Positions 42,296 to 56,200 of a stretch of 64,000 bases of DNA are shown here, one piece after another. How positions within the stretch are numbered: position 1 is the first letter of the stretch; each line of letters opens with the position of its first letter. The DNA is from Aphis gossypii (Eukaryota > Arthropoda > Insecta > Hemiptera > Aphididae): the NCBI RefSeq assembly GCF_020184175.1, contig NC_065532.1, positions 28,272,001-28,336,000 on the forward strand, written 5' to 3'. The translations under genes were made by a program, and so were the position numbers. The notes beneath the pieces are model-generated. The model was not told the origin of the DNA. It made no database searches and worked only from the letters and a program-made list of their open reading frames with translations.

Positions 42296-42640
42296 TTATT
42301 CGGGGGGAGAGGGGCGATATCGTGTATACACGATCGGTTCAAGGTCGTGGGTTCTGGCTATCGATGGAGGTAAACTTTAAACAACATTACGCTCTGTCAT
42401 CTGATAAACAACTGAATACAAAATATTCCCTAACATATAGTAACAGATTTATCTGTTAGTTAGTAATAATGTATCGCAATATATAGTTTCATGTCCAATA
42501 ATATTGCAACATATTATTAATTGTCAGACCTATCCGAGTGACGCGCATTTTGTTGGTGGACTGGCCACCTGTAGGCTGTGATACTAATGCAAAGTAAGCG
42601 TGAAGACGAAAATCCAGAAGCCGCAATAAACATAAGAAGG
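42296..42640 (+). other. GC-elevated segment with palindrome, splice-donor-like sites and a short ATG frame
   Basis: A G-rich run (CGGGGGGAGAGGGGCG) precedes a perfect 16-bp palindrome, ATCGTGTATACACGAT, at 42319-42334. An ATGGAG|GTAAAC donor-like site follows at 42369/42370. A second ATG at 42587 opens MQSKREDENPEAAINIRR and reaches a weak AGAAG|GTATTC site at 42639/42640, otherwise stopping after 31 codons. These could be 5' exons of a plus-strand transcript starting in the CpG-rich block, but no motif identifies it. Confidence 0.18.
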
Positions 42641-43432
42641 TATTCATATTATAATATTACAGTGTATGTCAGGGATGAGTAAATTAAATTTACCAAAAGT
42701 CTAGTTTTGAAAACTTAAAAGTACCACAAAACCTTTTTTTTTTACTTCTAAAAATTTTAAAACTTAGCACGGCCATAGGCCAGATAAAAAGGGGTACGTC
42801 GGCCACCTGTTGTTTTCGATTCTTATAGATGACCTATATTATAGTAATATAGAACCTATACGCGTAAGGTCACGACAACAGGCAAATCTATATTATTATA
42901 GTGCACAACCATAACATTCGGTTTTATGTTGTATACAATAAATCAGAAACAATTATGAAATCAGCAAAGACTAAATAAATCGTTTAGTTCGAACAAAACG
43001 TTATGCGCAATGACAAGATCAAGACAGAAGTTTCAATCATTTCTGCTTTTTTAAACTTAACATGCAGTGGGTGACAAAGAGACTAAAGTTAAAAAAAAAA
43101 CCGAAAATTACACGCATAATGTATACCCTCTTTTCTATGACTATCTACATACATTTGAACAATATTACAAACAACGTAAAATTGAAAAAAAACATAAAGT
43201 TATCACGAAAAATTCGTTTGAAAATATTAAGTCGAGTAAACACGTATAAGATATACATGGGTATTATACGCATGCAATAATTAATATTATATAGTACTAT
43301 ATAATAGACATAACACACACACGCAGATCGGCGGCGACCTGCCCTTCCGCAAGTCTACGTTTCATAGGCTCGTAACATAAATAACGCGCGGTGACCCTAA
43401 CCCATATAAAATGCAACAACCCTGACAGTCGC

Positions 43433-43444
43433 GGGGGGGGGGGG
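43433..43444 (+). repeat. Poly-G run (12 bases)
   Basis: Twelve consecutive G residues flanked by CGC and CGAAGC, inside the 43.3-44.6 kb CpG island. Homopolymer length in assemblies is unreliable at such sites. Confidence 0.9.
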
Positions 43445-44084
43445 CGAAGCACGGCGCATATAATATCGCGTTGCGGTATATTTGTATAGATGATTGGTAC
43501 GGCGATGAGGACACAGCGGAGAATATTACACTTGATATTTTATATATATATATTTCGTATTGTTTATGCATGCCGACAGTATACACATCACTGACGTCCG
43601 GAGAGATATCGAGAAATGAAAAAATAATAATCGCCTAGTTCCTGTACATAATACCTACGCGGTCCCGTATCATCGTCCGTGTCCGTCCGTCGCCGTTCTC
43701 GTCCGAGCCTCGGTACGACGGCGGCGCGTGCGGGGGGATAAAATACAGAGGATCGAATCTGACTTTTGCGGCGGCGGCGACGACGACGGCAGTGACATTA
43801 CGCGGCGCGTTCTAGTGCACTCGGCGAAATCAATATACGACATAACGCGCGCGCGGTGGCTGCGTGGCGTCACGGACTTGTTGCTACGTGCGCGCGCGAC
43901 CCCTAGCTGGTTAGCTGCGGTACGTTATATACCTATGTATAACGTATAATATCGAGCCGCCGCCGCCGCCGCCCGGCCGCGTCTCACCCCTTTCGATCGC
44001 GCACCCGCTCCCCGCGGCGATATAATATTTAATACCGTAACGACGATATTATTCGCAGGTTAGGTACATTATACGTATAATATA

Positions 44085-44106
44085 ATATTATTATTATTAT
44101 TATTAT
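44085..44106. repeat. (ATT)n microsatellite
   Basis: About seven tandem ATT units within the CpG island. No functional reading. Confidence 0.85.
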
Positions 44107-44620
44107 ACTCTGTGCGACCCGGCGACGACGTTATCCCCGACCTGCAGCATTGTACCTGTATATATATATAATGTATGTGCGCGCGCCGTATTACACGATT
44201 ATATTATTATTATGTACCTGTCCAGTATATATACATACACGTGATAAATATATCGACGCAATATAAAAAGTAATAACGCCGTGTAATATCGTCATCGCGG
44301 ACGATTTTAGGTGCATCCGCCCCGACGGCTAGCCAGCGAACCGAGTGTTATCGTATTTTGTTATTTATTATAATATAATGCGGCCGCGGGCCAGGGCTCT
44401 ATTGGCCGCTAAAACGTATGACACTCGCGCGCCGACAAGTAAATAATATACACGTTATATAATACGCATTATATACGCTTTCGAGAGTCGCGCGTTTATA
44501 TATGTAGGAATATAGCTTTTATCCCGTCATCCGTCTGCGGCGAGTTATGTATATGTATTATAAAGTCTCTTCGCGATATACGTTTTCCACCGCCAACGCT
44601 ACGACCACTTGTCTTTTGTA

Positions 44621-45893
44621 ATTCGTTTTACCCTTAAAAAATTTTTTGTGTACCTACACAATACAGTCTTAGGGTATAAAAAATGAAACTGTATACATAT
44701 AATATTATACACTATTTGTATATACGTTTTAACGACAATAATTATTATTATTGCGTGATGTTATAATATTATAATATCGAAAAATATATATTCAAAATAT
44801 TTTCGAAAGTAATTATAAGCTGTGTACTTTCAAAAAAGTAAAAATTTATAAAAAATAAAAAATAAAACACGACGTAATTCTCTTGAAATCTTTTGAAAGC
44901 GATACATATATTTTTTTTATTTTAAGATGCTAAGAGTGATTCGCTTTGTATAGCTGTATGCATGTATTTTGATACTCGATAGTACCTAAATACAACGCTT
45001 ATATTCATATTACAATATTAACAATATAGAAATATAGTTTTTAACGTATACAATTCTTTTTTATTCAAGCAATCGTGCCTTGTAAAATAAATTATCGAAG
45101 TATACTACTCGTATATTATTGGATAGCATTAAATAAAATTAAGTAAGATAATTTTATTTTATACTAAGTGTACCATTTATAATTTTTCGATAAAATGAGT
45201 ATGGTTGTATGATCTTATTATTTATTAATAGGCAAAAGTGTTTTTCAATTATACAAAAAAAAATGTCAATAATAATTAATATTATTTATGCCAAATGAAT
45301 AATCATAATGTTCAAGGAAAATAATGAAAAAAAGTTAAATTTTTAAAAGTTTTAAAAGTTTTATAAAACATAAAATATGCTTATAATTCAAAATTAACAC
45401 ATATTAATAATATCACATAAAAAATATTGTCTTATTGTACATGGTGTAAACATTTTTATTTTATTTTTTTTAAATGAAGCCATCAGAGTGATTCTTTTTC
45501 GCACGCAACCATTATTGTATAGTCTTATAATATTCCGCAACGATAAACAAACCATTGTTGGTTATTGATATGAAACTATATGAGAGTATGGAACCACTTG
45601 AAAGTTAATTTGAATTATTATTTAAATGTAGGTATACACCAAACTAATTATTTATCTATCTAGTAGTATATTTATTTTTTATTTGTTTTTATAAAATTCT
45701 ATTTTATTAATTTATATAATATGTACAACTGTAACATGTAATATGATGCCATGAGCCTACATTCGAATTTTTCTCAATAAATATTTCTCTACAATAAATC
45801 AAAATTAAACTAATAAGTATTTTCAACATTTGATATAAACTGCATTTATACTATCACACCCTTAAAAGTCGTGTAAATGTAATTTTATTAATA
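44621..45893. other. Intergenic AT-rich stretch
   Basis: Plain AT-rich sequence between the CpG island and the third MITE. AGAGTGATTC words at about 44933 and 45485 may be remnants of one repeat, but the context is too short to assign. Confidence 0.5.
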
Positions 45894-45901
45894 TATTAAA
45901 T

Positions 45902-46061
45902 CAGCGATTTCCAAACTTTACACTGTGAGTATTTTCTTAGGTCACCGTGGTCTAAGACTCATAATAAATAATTCAAAATTGTATAGAATTTTACACCAGA
46001 CCACCGTGGTTGAATTTGGTCCAAAAATGGGTATCAAGGAAAAAAAGTTTGAGAACCATTA
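45902..46061. mobile_element. Degraded hAT-type MITE (about 160 bp)
   Basis: The left end is CAGCGATTTCCAAACTTT and the right end, read on the other strand, is TAATGGTTCTCAAACTTTTT. Both are variants of the classic hAT terminus CAGTGGTTCTCAAACTTTTT. Flanking 8-mers TATTAAAT (45894-45901) and TATTACAT (46062-46069) match at 7 of 8 positions, fitting an aged target duplication. Two internal CACCGTGGT blocks repeat directly. Non-coding and older than the other two MITEs. Confidence 0.75.
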
Positions 46062-46852
46062 TATTACATTATTGAATGTGTAGGGCAGATCGGAAATATA
46101 ACAATATTATAAATTATAATAAACATAATATACAATATGAAACATAATTAAATACTGGAGATATTGATGACCTGGATTGGCTGGATTGTTAAGATGGTTT
46201 GTCTGGGGAGTGAGATTAGGTTAGTGAGGTGGCACAGCAAATGTCTATAATAAAACTCTATAATTCGTATTAGTTTAAGTAAATATAACCTAAACCTAGT
46301 AAACCTTGATTTTTTTCATTTTTGGTAAGTGTGTAATATTATCTTATATGATAACTGTCATCCACAACAAAGCTATTTTACATTATTATACGATTTAAAT
46401 TTACAAATAAATGCCATAGCCCATAACGGTAAATCGTACATAGGTATTACTGAATTAGTTGAACATAAGTAGATATAGTGTGCTCGACATTAGATATGCT
46501 CCTATTATAACTTCATACAGCAGAGATAAAGTAGTGGTGTGTTGATAACAACTGGAAAATCTAATTACGATTTTAATATTAATGTGTCGGTAGTTGTTGT
46601 TTTAAACTAGGTACTGTACATTTACCTAATTACGGTTGGAAATCATACGAATAAAATAATTCATTCTAACAATGACCTGGTGTGGATTGCAATACAAAAC
46701 ACGTAATAAATTATATTTTTTTGTTTGTAATTAATAATTATTATTATGCTAAAGTTCAAGGGAGAATAATATAACGGCCAGTGACCACTAAGTTCAAGTA
46801 CTGTTTCGATTATTCATATTACATTTAGATTTTTTTTTAAGTACATTGTTTT

Positions 46853-47234
46853 TAACGAGTTTTTGTTTTTCGTGTCGTCAATAGAGCTGAATCGTTTAGA
46901 GTTGGTCGTGACAGCAATACGTGCAACTTATTAATTCGCTCGATTATATTATTTAATACTGACAAAACCGTAAAAAACGAAATCGAATCATTTAGTGAAG
47001 TGGTATCCGAGGCCGAGATTCGGCTGCCTCGACATAATTTCTACGAAGGCAAAAAGCCTGCACTGACACATTGTGGTGATGGTTTAACCGGGAAATGGAT
47101 TCCGGAACGGATGCAGTAACCATGAACACGGATAAACTAAGACGTCGGTCATTGTGGTATAGCGGGCGGCGGACAAAGAAATTCGTAAAGCGCATGATTC
47201 GCTGCGCATAGTCCGAACGTCTGCTATTGTGGAG
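46853..47234 (+). other. GC-elevated patch with an 87-codon open frame lacking an ATG
   Basis: Between TAA at 46853-46855 and TAA at 47117-47119 the plus strand is open for 87 codons, with mixed, protein-like composition (for example SEVVSEAEIRLPRHNFYEGK) but no initiating ATG until its last codons. An acceptor-like CGTCAATAG|AGC lies at about 46882. A second plus frame, starting MNTDKLRRRSLWYSGRRT, begins at about 47123, and a donor-like TGGAG|GTAACG lies near 47234. A 67-codon minus frame overlaps. I do not recognise any of these. It could be an exon of an unseen gene, an old transposon or pseudogene remnant, or chance. Confidence 0.25.
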
Positions 47235-50200
47235 GTAACGCAGTGATGGCTTGTATAATATATACTACAGAAAATCTATATAGGTACAACAATAATTCTA
47301 TATTGTTATTCAATAATTAAATAATTCTACAATGCTATTTATTACGCGTATTATACTTAATACATTATTGTTATTATTAATTGTATTTACTAGTAATTTA
47401 ATATATATTATTAGTTTATAATTTATATTATGTAGATATTACGTTGATTAATCGTGATTTAAAATAAGTAATTTTTAAAATATTTACATAAATATTCAAT
47501 ACTAACAACGATGAAACCTCTTTATATTAGGTACCATAATATGGAAGAATTGAAATTGTTAAGGTGTATGGAGGATTATTATTTCACTTATACCTACCAG
47601 TTATACCTACTTATGATGGCAAGTTACTCTTTTGACAGTATTATTACGTTTGCTAAATGTTAGGTATTAATAAAATTCCCCTTAATCAGATGCTTTATCT
47701 CTATATAAACAATGAACACCAGTACAATGTTTATAGTTATGGAATAATAATTACAAGTAAAGTAATTATTTTATTATTGTACCTTAAACTCAAAAATAAT
47801 CAACTTACTATATAAATTTATGATTGCCGAATATTTGTTATGAATTTATCCTAAAAATGAACAAAATGTCTTTTTTGTTTATTTTATTACATTTATTATA
47901 CTTAGATTTATAAAAGGATATGCAATTGTATTAAAATATGGATAATTAAAAAATAAAAATTATGTAGCTCTACTAAATTAAAACTATATTAATCAATTTA
48001 CTAAATTTTAGTGAGCCATATATGTATTAAAAAAGTAGCATATTCGACAATAACAATTTTCATAAAAAATAATCAATACCGACCAGAATCCATTACAAAC
48101 ATAGTTGTTACTAATTATCTAAAACATATTGTTTAAACATAAATAAAAAATAATATGTTAGATGACATAAAATAATTTATTTATATGATAAAATGTATTT
48201 GTATTGTTTAACTGTATTTCTTATTAAGAATATAATAAATTATAAACAGTTTTTGAAAAATTTAACTTTATGGATATTCAGCAAAATAAATTTAGTTATA
48301 AACATTCGTCGAAAACGATGTATATTATACAATTGATATAAGATACTCCTTATATAGCTTTTACACTAGTTCAAAGCAACGATGAAATCGACCACAGTTT
48401 CAATCAACATAAATTTAAGGATTTTGTTGTACGGTAAACCATATTATATGACTTGTTATTCAAGTTTTGTATTTATATTAAACTATACTAATTTATTATT
48501 TTATCTCTACACAAACGTTTTCTTTGATATAATTCAAATATTATATGGTACATGAATTAATATTTCAGATTATTCCTAGAACACTATATCAAAATAGTGT
48601 TGAGTAAATAATGATCGCTTACTGAAAACAACTAAATATATTACTTTTTAAAATTTTTTTTTATCTATAAATGAATTTCAAGTTATTTAAAAAAAATCTT
48701 ATACATTAAGTTTTTTGATTATTTTTTTCTTATTTATAATTTTTTAAAGATATAACCCTTTATAAGTAAAATGCTAACCATCAAATGATAATCTAATACA
48801 TTTAATAATACTATTTTTGGCCATCGATAATCCTAATATCAATAAATAATAAAGTCATGCCAATAAATTATAAGAAGAATTAATACAATCGTATGATAAA
48901 CTGCCTCTTTTAATACGATATTCTAATTATACACAGTACATACCTTAGGAAAATCTCTAAAAATACCCTTCAAAAGTCAAAATTCACACGCCTCGTTTTA
49001 ACACTTTCTCATAATCCCATATGATGGATGGATTGTTTTTAATTGACAATAAAAAAAAATAAATCACAAAACAATCAAAATAGTATACACAACTTACTAA
49101 TCTCAAATTCTTGCTCATAGTCATATCTAATTCTTTTTCAAATCATAACGTCCACACTGATATCACTTTCAAGAAGTCACTAAAACTGCAATACTTCAAA
49201 CTCAAAAGCCGTTGTCAAAGCACTATTCTTCCCCATTCAAAACTTCTATAACTTCAAAAATTCTCTCAGGAAAAAATAACAAGGGGAAATGACCCCAAGA
49301 ATATTATATTACTAATTATTAATAGAACACACATACCCAGATGGCCACATATCCTTTTATACTAAAATACTGTTAGAATAAATTACCTGAATGCGACAGT
49401 TGTTCCTCTTCATTAGCTGTTTATCACCCAATGTTTATTGTATTACACATATTATTAAATAGATTGTAAACGTTTTTAAATAAAAATTTAAAAAATACGT
49501 TTTACCGGGAGTCCGATACGATTGGTTGATGGATTACTGCAGTGCAACTTGTTGCAGAAATCTACTGTAGAACTGTGCGTTTTATAATTATTGTAGTGCT
49601 AATGGGGTGAACGACCGAACCGAAATGAATACTTAGAATTGAATATTGTGATATTTTTAGATCGTTGATTAGTTTTCGTGGAAAATCGTCATATGATGAC
49701 GTGAAATACTCGGAAATTCCAGTCACGTCTTTTGGCACCCGAACATTGTATATTATTTACAAATATACCTATAATAATATTCAGTGGCCAGATTACAAAG
49801 AATTCTTCTAACGATAGAACTCGCAATTAAATCCGATCGCAACAACAACCGTAATTTTATAATATTTACGGAATCAGATATAAAACTATTTAGCACTAAA
49901 TAGTTTAATAAGCCTATTTGGATTTCGAATAGATTACGCGCGTAATGTAAATTAGACAACACAAGAAAAATGTTTTTGTAAAGAATTGCAAACGTATACC
50001 ATAATATACTTTTCATATTATTATGAATGTTATTGAACTGGTTAGCGGTAATGATGGAGATGAGTACTGATCATAATAGTGTAAAATCGCCCTACGTATA
50101 ATATAATATTATATCAATTTATATTACATAGGTACTAATGGTACTACAGGCATGATAATATTAATATTTAATAATGATATAAACGACGTTCGACTTGAAG

Positions 50201-53200
50201 TATAATAACTGATTTAAGTATTATTACCAAGAAATGCCATCGTTGTATGGTTCCCCGAGATAAGACTTTATGTAGAACTGTAGAAGTTTGTTTTACTCAT
50301 AAAGTCATAACATTCATAATTATTATTTTCACGCTGCAAGTAAGTCAATTGGAAATTTTAATGGTTTACTAGATGACATTATAAAATTGATCTTGTTATT
50401 TTGAAAACGAAGAATACTTTATTATTCCTTGACGTGTATCTGGTAAATAGGTACCTACCTACTCACTAAATACATAAATAGTGAAAATATAATAAATAAA
50501 AACCCCTTTTTGTTATTTTCTAACGGCCACCGGGATTGTGACCGCACATCACATAATATATCAATATTTGTGTTATTATATTATTATTATTATTGTTACA
50601 GTATGCGATGAAAGTTATTGATTGTAAATACGTTTTCCTTATATTCTTATATATAAATAGTATGACGTAATATCTTTAATACAGCCTAAAATTGTTATCA
50701 AATCTACTTATATTAGATATGTTAAGCTGTAAAATATATATTAGATATATATTTTTCAATCAACAGATAGGTAATACAAAAAAAATATTTTGTTAATTGT
50801 TATTGCTTCTCAAGCTTTACCGCATAGGATATAACTAAAAACGCTTAAAGTAATGTGATAATAAGCCACAGAAAGTAGGATGGTGTAGATTAAGTTAAGG
50901 TAGGTATCTTTAAAAGCGATGGCAAACATGGTAACTGGGTTCATTTTTAAAATGATATTTGTTCTTGAACTTCGGATAAACCACCCAGTAAGCAAGCTTA
51001 GGTTAGATTAGATTATAATATTTCAATCCAGTTAAATTCCATTGATTCACTCATAATTCAAATTAATTTATACTAAAACATATAAACATTAATATGCCAT
51101 ATATATTTGGTAGCGGTTTTTATAGTTCCTGAAACAAAATAAATACCTATAGCTATAACAGTTTAACATTGTGGTGTTTCATAACACATTTGAAAATTGT
51201 TTAGACTTTATATTTATATGTTTAGCGTGCATATTAAATATGTTCGTGTTAAAGCCAAATTTTTTGAATTCAACACTGTGTTCACACATTTATTTTATAC
51301 AATAATTAAAACATCAAACATGCAATACCATTTTAAATATCGTCCATTAACTATAGGTTTTTTAATTTGAGCTACAGTTGAGCGTTACAATGTGTGGCTC
51401 TATCTAGCGGTAATATTAAAACATTAATTTTTCTTTAGTTTATCTAACAGGACATCTAGTACTTTTTCTCATTTGATTATTTGAATAATATGTGATTATA
51501 ATTAATTGTATTAAATATTAATTCTTATTGAAAAATCTAATTGATAATATTCAAGCAAAGCAAAATAATAGTGACATATTGTATAAAAGTCAACTTCATT
51601 TTTGAAAGTAGAAAAATTGCTGAGGTATTTGAGTTTACCGATTTCATAACAAAAGAAAAATCTGATAAGTGTACTAGTAGAAGTTTTGATTTAAATCTTA
51701 CAAATTTCTAATTAAAACTTTCTTTTTCATTAATGTCATTGAAAAAGTTTGGATACATCTTTTCCTTTAAATTACGGTACACTTCAAAACCACCCAATCG
51801 TATAATACTTTATAAACTGTGTTGAAAATATTAGCAAAAACAGTTTTAGTTTATTGTGAAAACTTTGCACTAATTTTATACACGGATATGTGACTTATAG
51901 GAACATAAATGTCGTACCTTATATAGTAATAATAAAATCTATTTTTTTCTACACAGGTACAATTTTTTAAATAATTAACATTTTTTTATTCTTTAAACTA
52001 CGAAATTGTATTAGATTATTAACTGGGTTAGAACTGAGTTAATCGCTGATTATTAAATTACAAGTTATCTCTTATATGTGTATGTATAGGTGTCTGATAT
52101 TGGACAGCCAGTTAGTTAATCTTAGTTCATGATTAAAATGTTATCAATTAAATTTGATAAGATGTGGTCATTTATCGACTAAAGATACTTATAAACTTTC
52201 AATAACATATGTCTTTGTTAACTAATCATTGAATATACGATAATCAAATAACCGTACTAATATTCGGGGCGCATGCCCACTAACACGTTTTGTTAAGATA
52301 TAATTTTAATGGAGTTTTTAACCAGTGTTGTGTGCAAAAACTTTTTATATATATTTTTGTTATGCCGACAATTTTTTGATAGTAAATATTTTAATAAAGC
52401 TGCACGATTTAGTAATATTTAGTAAAATAATATAGTTAGTAGTATTACCTACGGCATATAATATAATTAAACGATTTTAAACATTGATCTATAATAGACA
52501 ACTAGAATGGAACACGTAAGTAAGCTTTATATTTGAAAACTTGATTATAGTTTACTCAACAAATGACGTATAATAAAAAAAGTTGTCTTAAGTTTATAGT
52601 GTTGGGTGATCTACGGGGATAAATATAGGCCACATATAATGCACACACGATTTGTGGTGTTTTGAAATACGGAAAAACAAACCTTAAAAACATACCTACA
52701 CTATATTTTTATAAACATAGTGTCATAGTCATATAAGTAGTTATATTTACATTTGAACAAAAATAAGTATAAACTTTTAACTGTGATATTTCGTTATGGC
52801 AGTCATATATTAATTTAAGTTGTGTTACCGAGGTATTATATAGATATTTTAATGGATAATAAAAGTTTTAAATTTATAATTAATGGCTTTTTGTATAACT
52901 GTAAAAATGTTTTTTTCGTATAAATATAATATATCTTACGTTGTTAGACAGCGTAATATATTATAGGAAATAGAAGTACATTATTGTAACATTTATAAAA
53001 TATTCAATTGAATTTGGGTGGAAGACCTCATCGTAATTTCATTCTTCATAACAATATTGTATTATAATATTATTCAAAGATGTATCCAGAATATTCACGC
53101 TCCAGTGCTGTTTTCTTTTATACCTCCTACTGTACATATTTACCATACACATTTATTAAATGTTGAGTTGGAACTTTTAAGTATATCTATATTTAAAGTC

Positions 53201-56200
53201 TATAAGTATACTTAAACATGTTTTTTCACATGATTTTTGAATTTCACAAACAGCTATTTTATTAAGGACTTATCAAAATTATTTGTGTTTGAATGACGTT
53301 TGCCAAATTTTTTTTCATTTAAGTTGGATTTCCACTACATCTTGTGGTGTCACATTCTGTGTATTTAATCATATGTACCTATAGGTAACAGAATGTCAGT
53401 GACACGTTACTTATAAATATTGCAGAATATTATATTTAAAGTTAGACGGCACAGTATATTATAGAAAACAGAGTTAAGACTGACAATATGGAATATATTT
53501 AAGTATCGTGATTATACGTGATTGTGTAAAGTGCTGTACTATGAAAAAGCCTTAGATAAACGCGGTCATCACCAACTTTTTATTTTGCTTTTGTTTTAGA
53601 TCTTGTTGATCTCATCAGTGTTGATCTCAATCAATCATTTTTACATCTGTGTCCTCAAATATAAATCAATAATAGTGGTGGGTAGTATGAAAAAGTTGCA
53701 ATGAAACGAATATTATACTTATGCATATCATTATTGTTACAATTATTATTATACAAAATAACATTACCATAAGTATTAAATTAGGTACTTAAATTAAACT
53801 ATTACAATATAAATATGATATATCTAACTATAGGTTTTATAAGTTGTTTCTTATATATTATTAAGTATAAATTAAACAAATTAATAGTTATACACGAAAG
53901 TAAATCAATATGAAATAAATTATTAGATTCCATTACTCTGTTAATAAAAGAATTTTGACCATAATTGGTAGATTGGAATGGTACACAAAAAGTATTTGAT
54001 TGTCGAGTACTACGATTAGAAATCAGAAAACTAAGGTTTGAAAGTAATTCTGGATAATATAAGTTTGACCATTAAGTGGTTTAAACAGTTTAAAGATAAA
54101 ACAGAGATCTAATCTTTTCCAGCGATCCTATGTTTAAAAGGGATAACATTAGTTCGTAAGAAATGGGAGGTTTGTGTTGAATGTCACAGTTAAAGGATAC
54201 AAATCTCAAAAACTGATTTTGTATCGGTAGTTCTATTGAGTACATCGGATCTACTCTAAACTAAATACAGAGTTGTGTTCCAAAATATTGTGTTATTGTT
54301 TATATATAACAGTAACATATTATACACACATAGTTTTATTAAATTATTAATTAACGCTTAACCTAGATAAAATAGTTATGAGAATACTTAAATATAGAAT
54401 TTATAAATGAAAAAAATATATATTTAGGTACATTAATAAAGAGGGTCGATCGAGATTTACATACGCGTATATATATAACTTACACGCGTGTATATGGACG
54501 TATGATGGTATTGTATAATGATGACCACTCTTTGTAGTTAATGCCTAAAAATAGTGTCATCTTCAGAATTTCAATATATTAGTATATTTTATTGAATAAA
54601 TAGTCACACAAATGCATATATTATAGACATCTGTGATTATATATTGTTATGTCTCATAAACAAACTATTCTATCCACTCGGACTGTACCCATCGACCATC
54701 GTCCGTATCTCGACCAGCGCACTCTCCTTGCGTATGCCTCCGGCTGTGGTTATGATGTGTAATGAATGGTGTAATATATATTCATGGTAATATTTTGTAT
54801 TTCCAATGCAATGATTATATTCTTAATTAATACTAAAACCTATTTCTTACTCCTTAGTTCAGCTAATAAATAAATAAAAGCCTTCAATTAGTTCAGTTGA
54901 ATTAGGGTAAACTTTTTACCATATAATTAAATTCTAATAATCTAATGCATGTATAATGTATTTGTACTTAGATGCATACACACATGATATTATAATTGAT
55001 GTATATGTGAGAAGGTAGTAAACTAGAGTGTAAATATATATTAATATACAAACAGTAAATGATAAATTATATTTGTATACGATAAAATAAAAAAGGTGAA
55101 TACGAGTACATTACGCGTACGCTCTATTTTTATATTACTAAAGTATTATTATTGAGATCTTTCTGCAGATAGTCGAATACGTTTAAAAAAGATTTTCAGT
55201 AACATGCATCGTAAAAACTAATATTATACACTACTTTTATCATAATAATATAACATCTAACCATTAAAATAGAAAAAATAAATTGCAGTAAGGAAAATGA
55301 ATTATATTATTTAATAAGAAATAAATCGATATTCATTACATATATTAACTTAAATTATTAAAGTACCTAATAATATAAACGTAATGATCAATATAGGTGT
55401 AATATAGAAAAAACCAATTTTTAATAACTAGAAAGTATAATCTTAGTTCATAAAAAATGGTTAAAAAATAGTTATATTAGGTATATGTTAAAATGTATAA
55501 TTATTTAATAACGTTTTTGTCTTAAATAAGTCCATGTAATAATATATTATCAAAAGTGCCACCTGGGGCGATCGTTTTCCTTCTTAATACGTCTCTGATT
55601 TGATCATATTTTGTGACATTATGTTCATTATTCTCGTCTTATATATAGTTACTCCTGCACTACAAAAATGCTCAATCCTCTTTTATATCCTTAAATAATG
55701 CATTTATTCATATTCTGATTATTAATTAACTATATTTCTTAAGCATATATATTAGGCACTTATCAATCACATTTTTATATTCATACTAATATAGATTATT
55801 TATACTATTAAATAGTGCACTGGTGATACAAATTATTGTGATCTATAAATTGTTAAATACATAGATAATTTATTTTTAAATTTTGATCTAAACATATATA
55901 ATTTGAACATTTTGAACAAGTAGCTTCAAGGTTATTAAAATTGTTATATAAAACTGTAGAAAAATAATAGTTTTTAATAATAATAATATACATAAAATAC
56001 AAAATATTATAGGTAGTTGAATTAAATATTAAGTTTATTACTTTTTTTAAAATTACAAAATATTTATGGATATAAATAAATATAAATTATACTATAAATT
56101 TCAAGTTGTCATAATAGTTAAATAGTATAGCCATAATCGACATGTATCTTCAATAAATCCAAAAAAAAAATAAATCCAAACCTATATGAACATATTTTCA

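Larger units (their letters stand above)
43310..44620. promoter_or_regulatory. CpG island of about 1.3 kb, orphan promoter candidate
   Basis: High CpG density with GCGGCGGCGACGACGACGGC at about 43769, GCCGCCGCCGCCGCCCGG at about 43957, and many CGCGCG words, interleaved with TATATA and ATT tracts. Short overlapping frames on both strands (43670-43873, 43728-43949) are Arg/Ser/Thr-rich by-products. Donor-like GGACAG|GTACAT is present on the minus strand at about 44219, but no exon can be assembled. By analogy with the islands at 17.5 and 58.5 kb, this should mark a transcription start or strong enhancer. Confidence 0.45.

Noticed and set aside
42655..42850. CAGGGATGAGTAAA looked like a hAT left end
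   Set aside because: No matching inverted right end and no 8-bp duplication could be found downstream.
49753..50016. 87-codon minus-strand frame with hydrophobic composition
   Set aside because: No recognisable family, no GC rise typical of real exons here, no splice signals; chance frame more likely.
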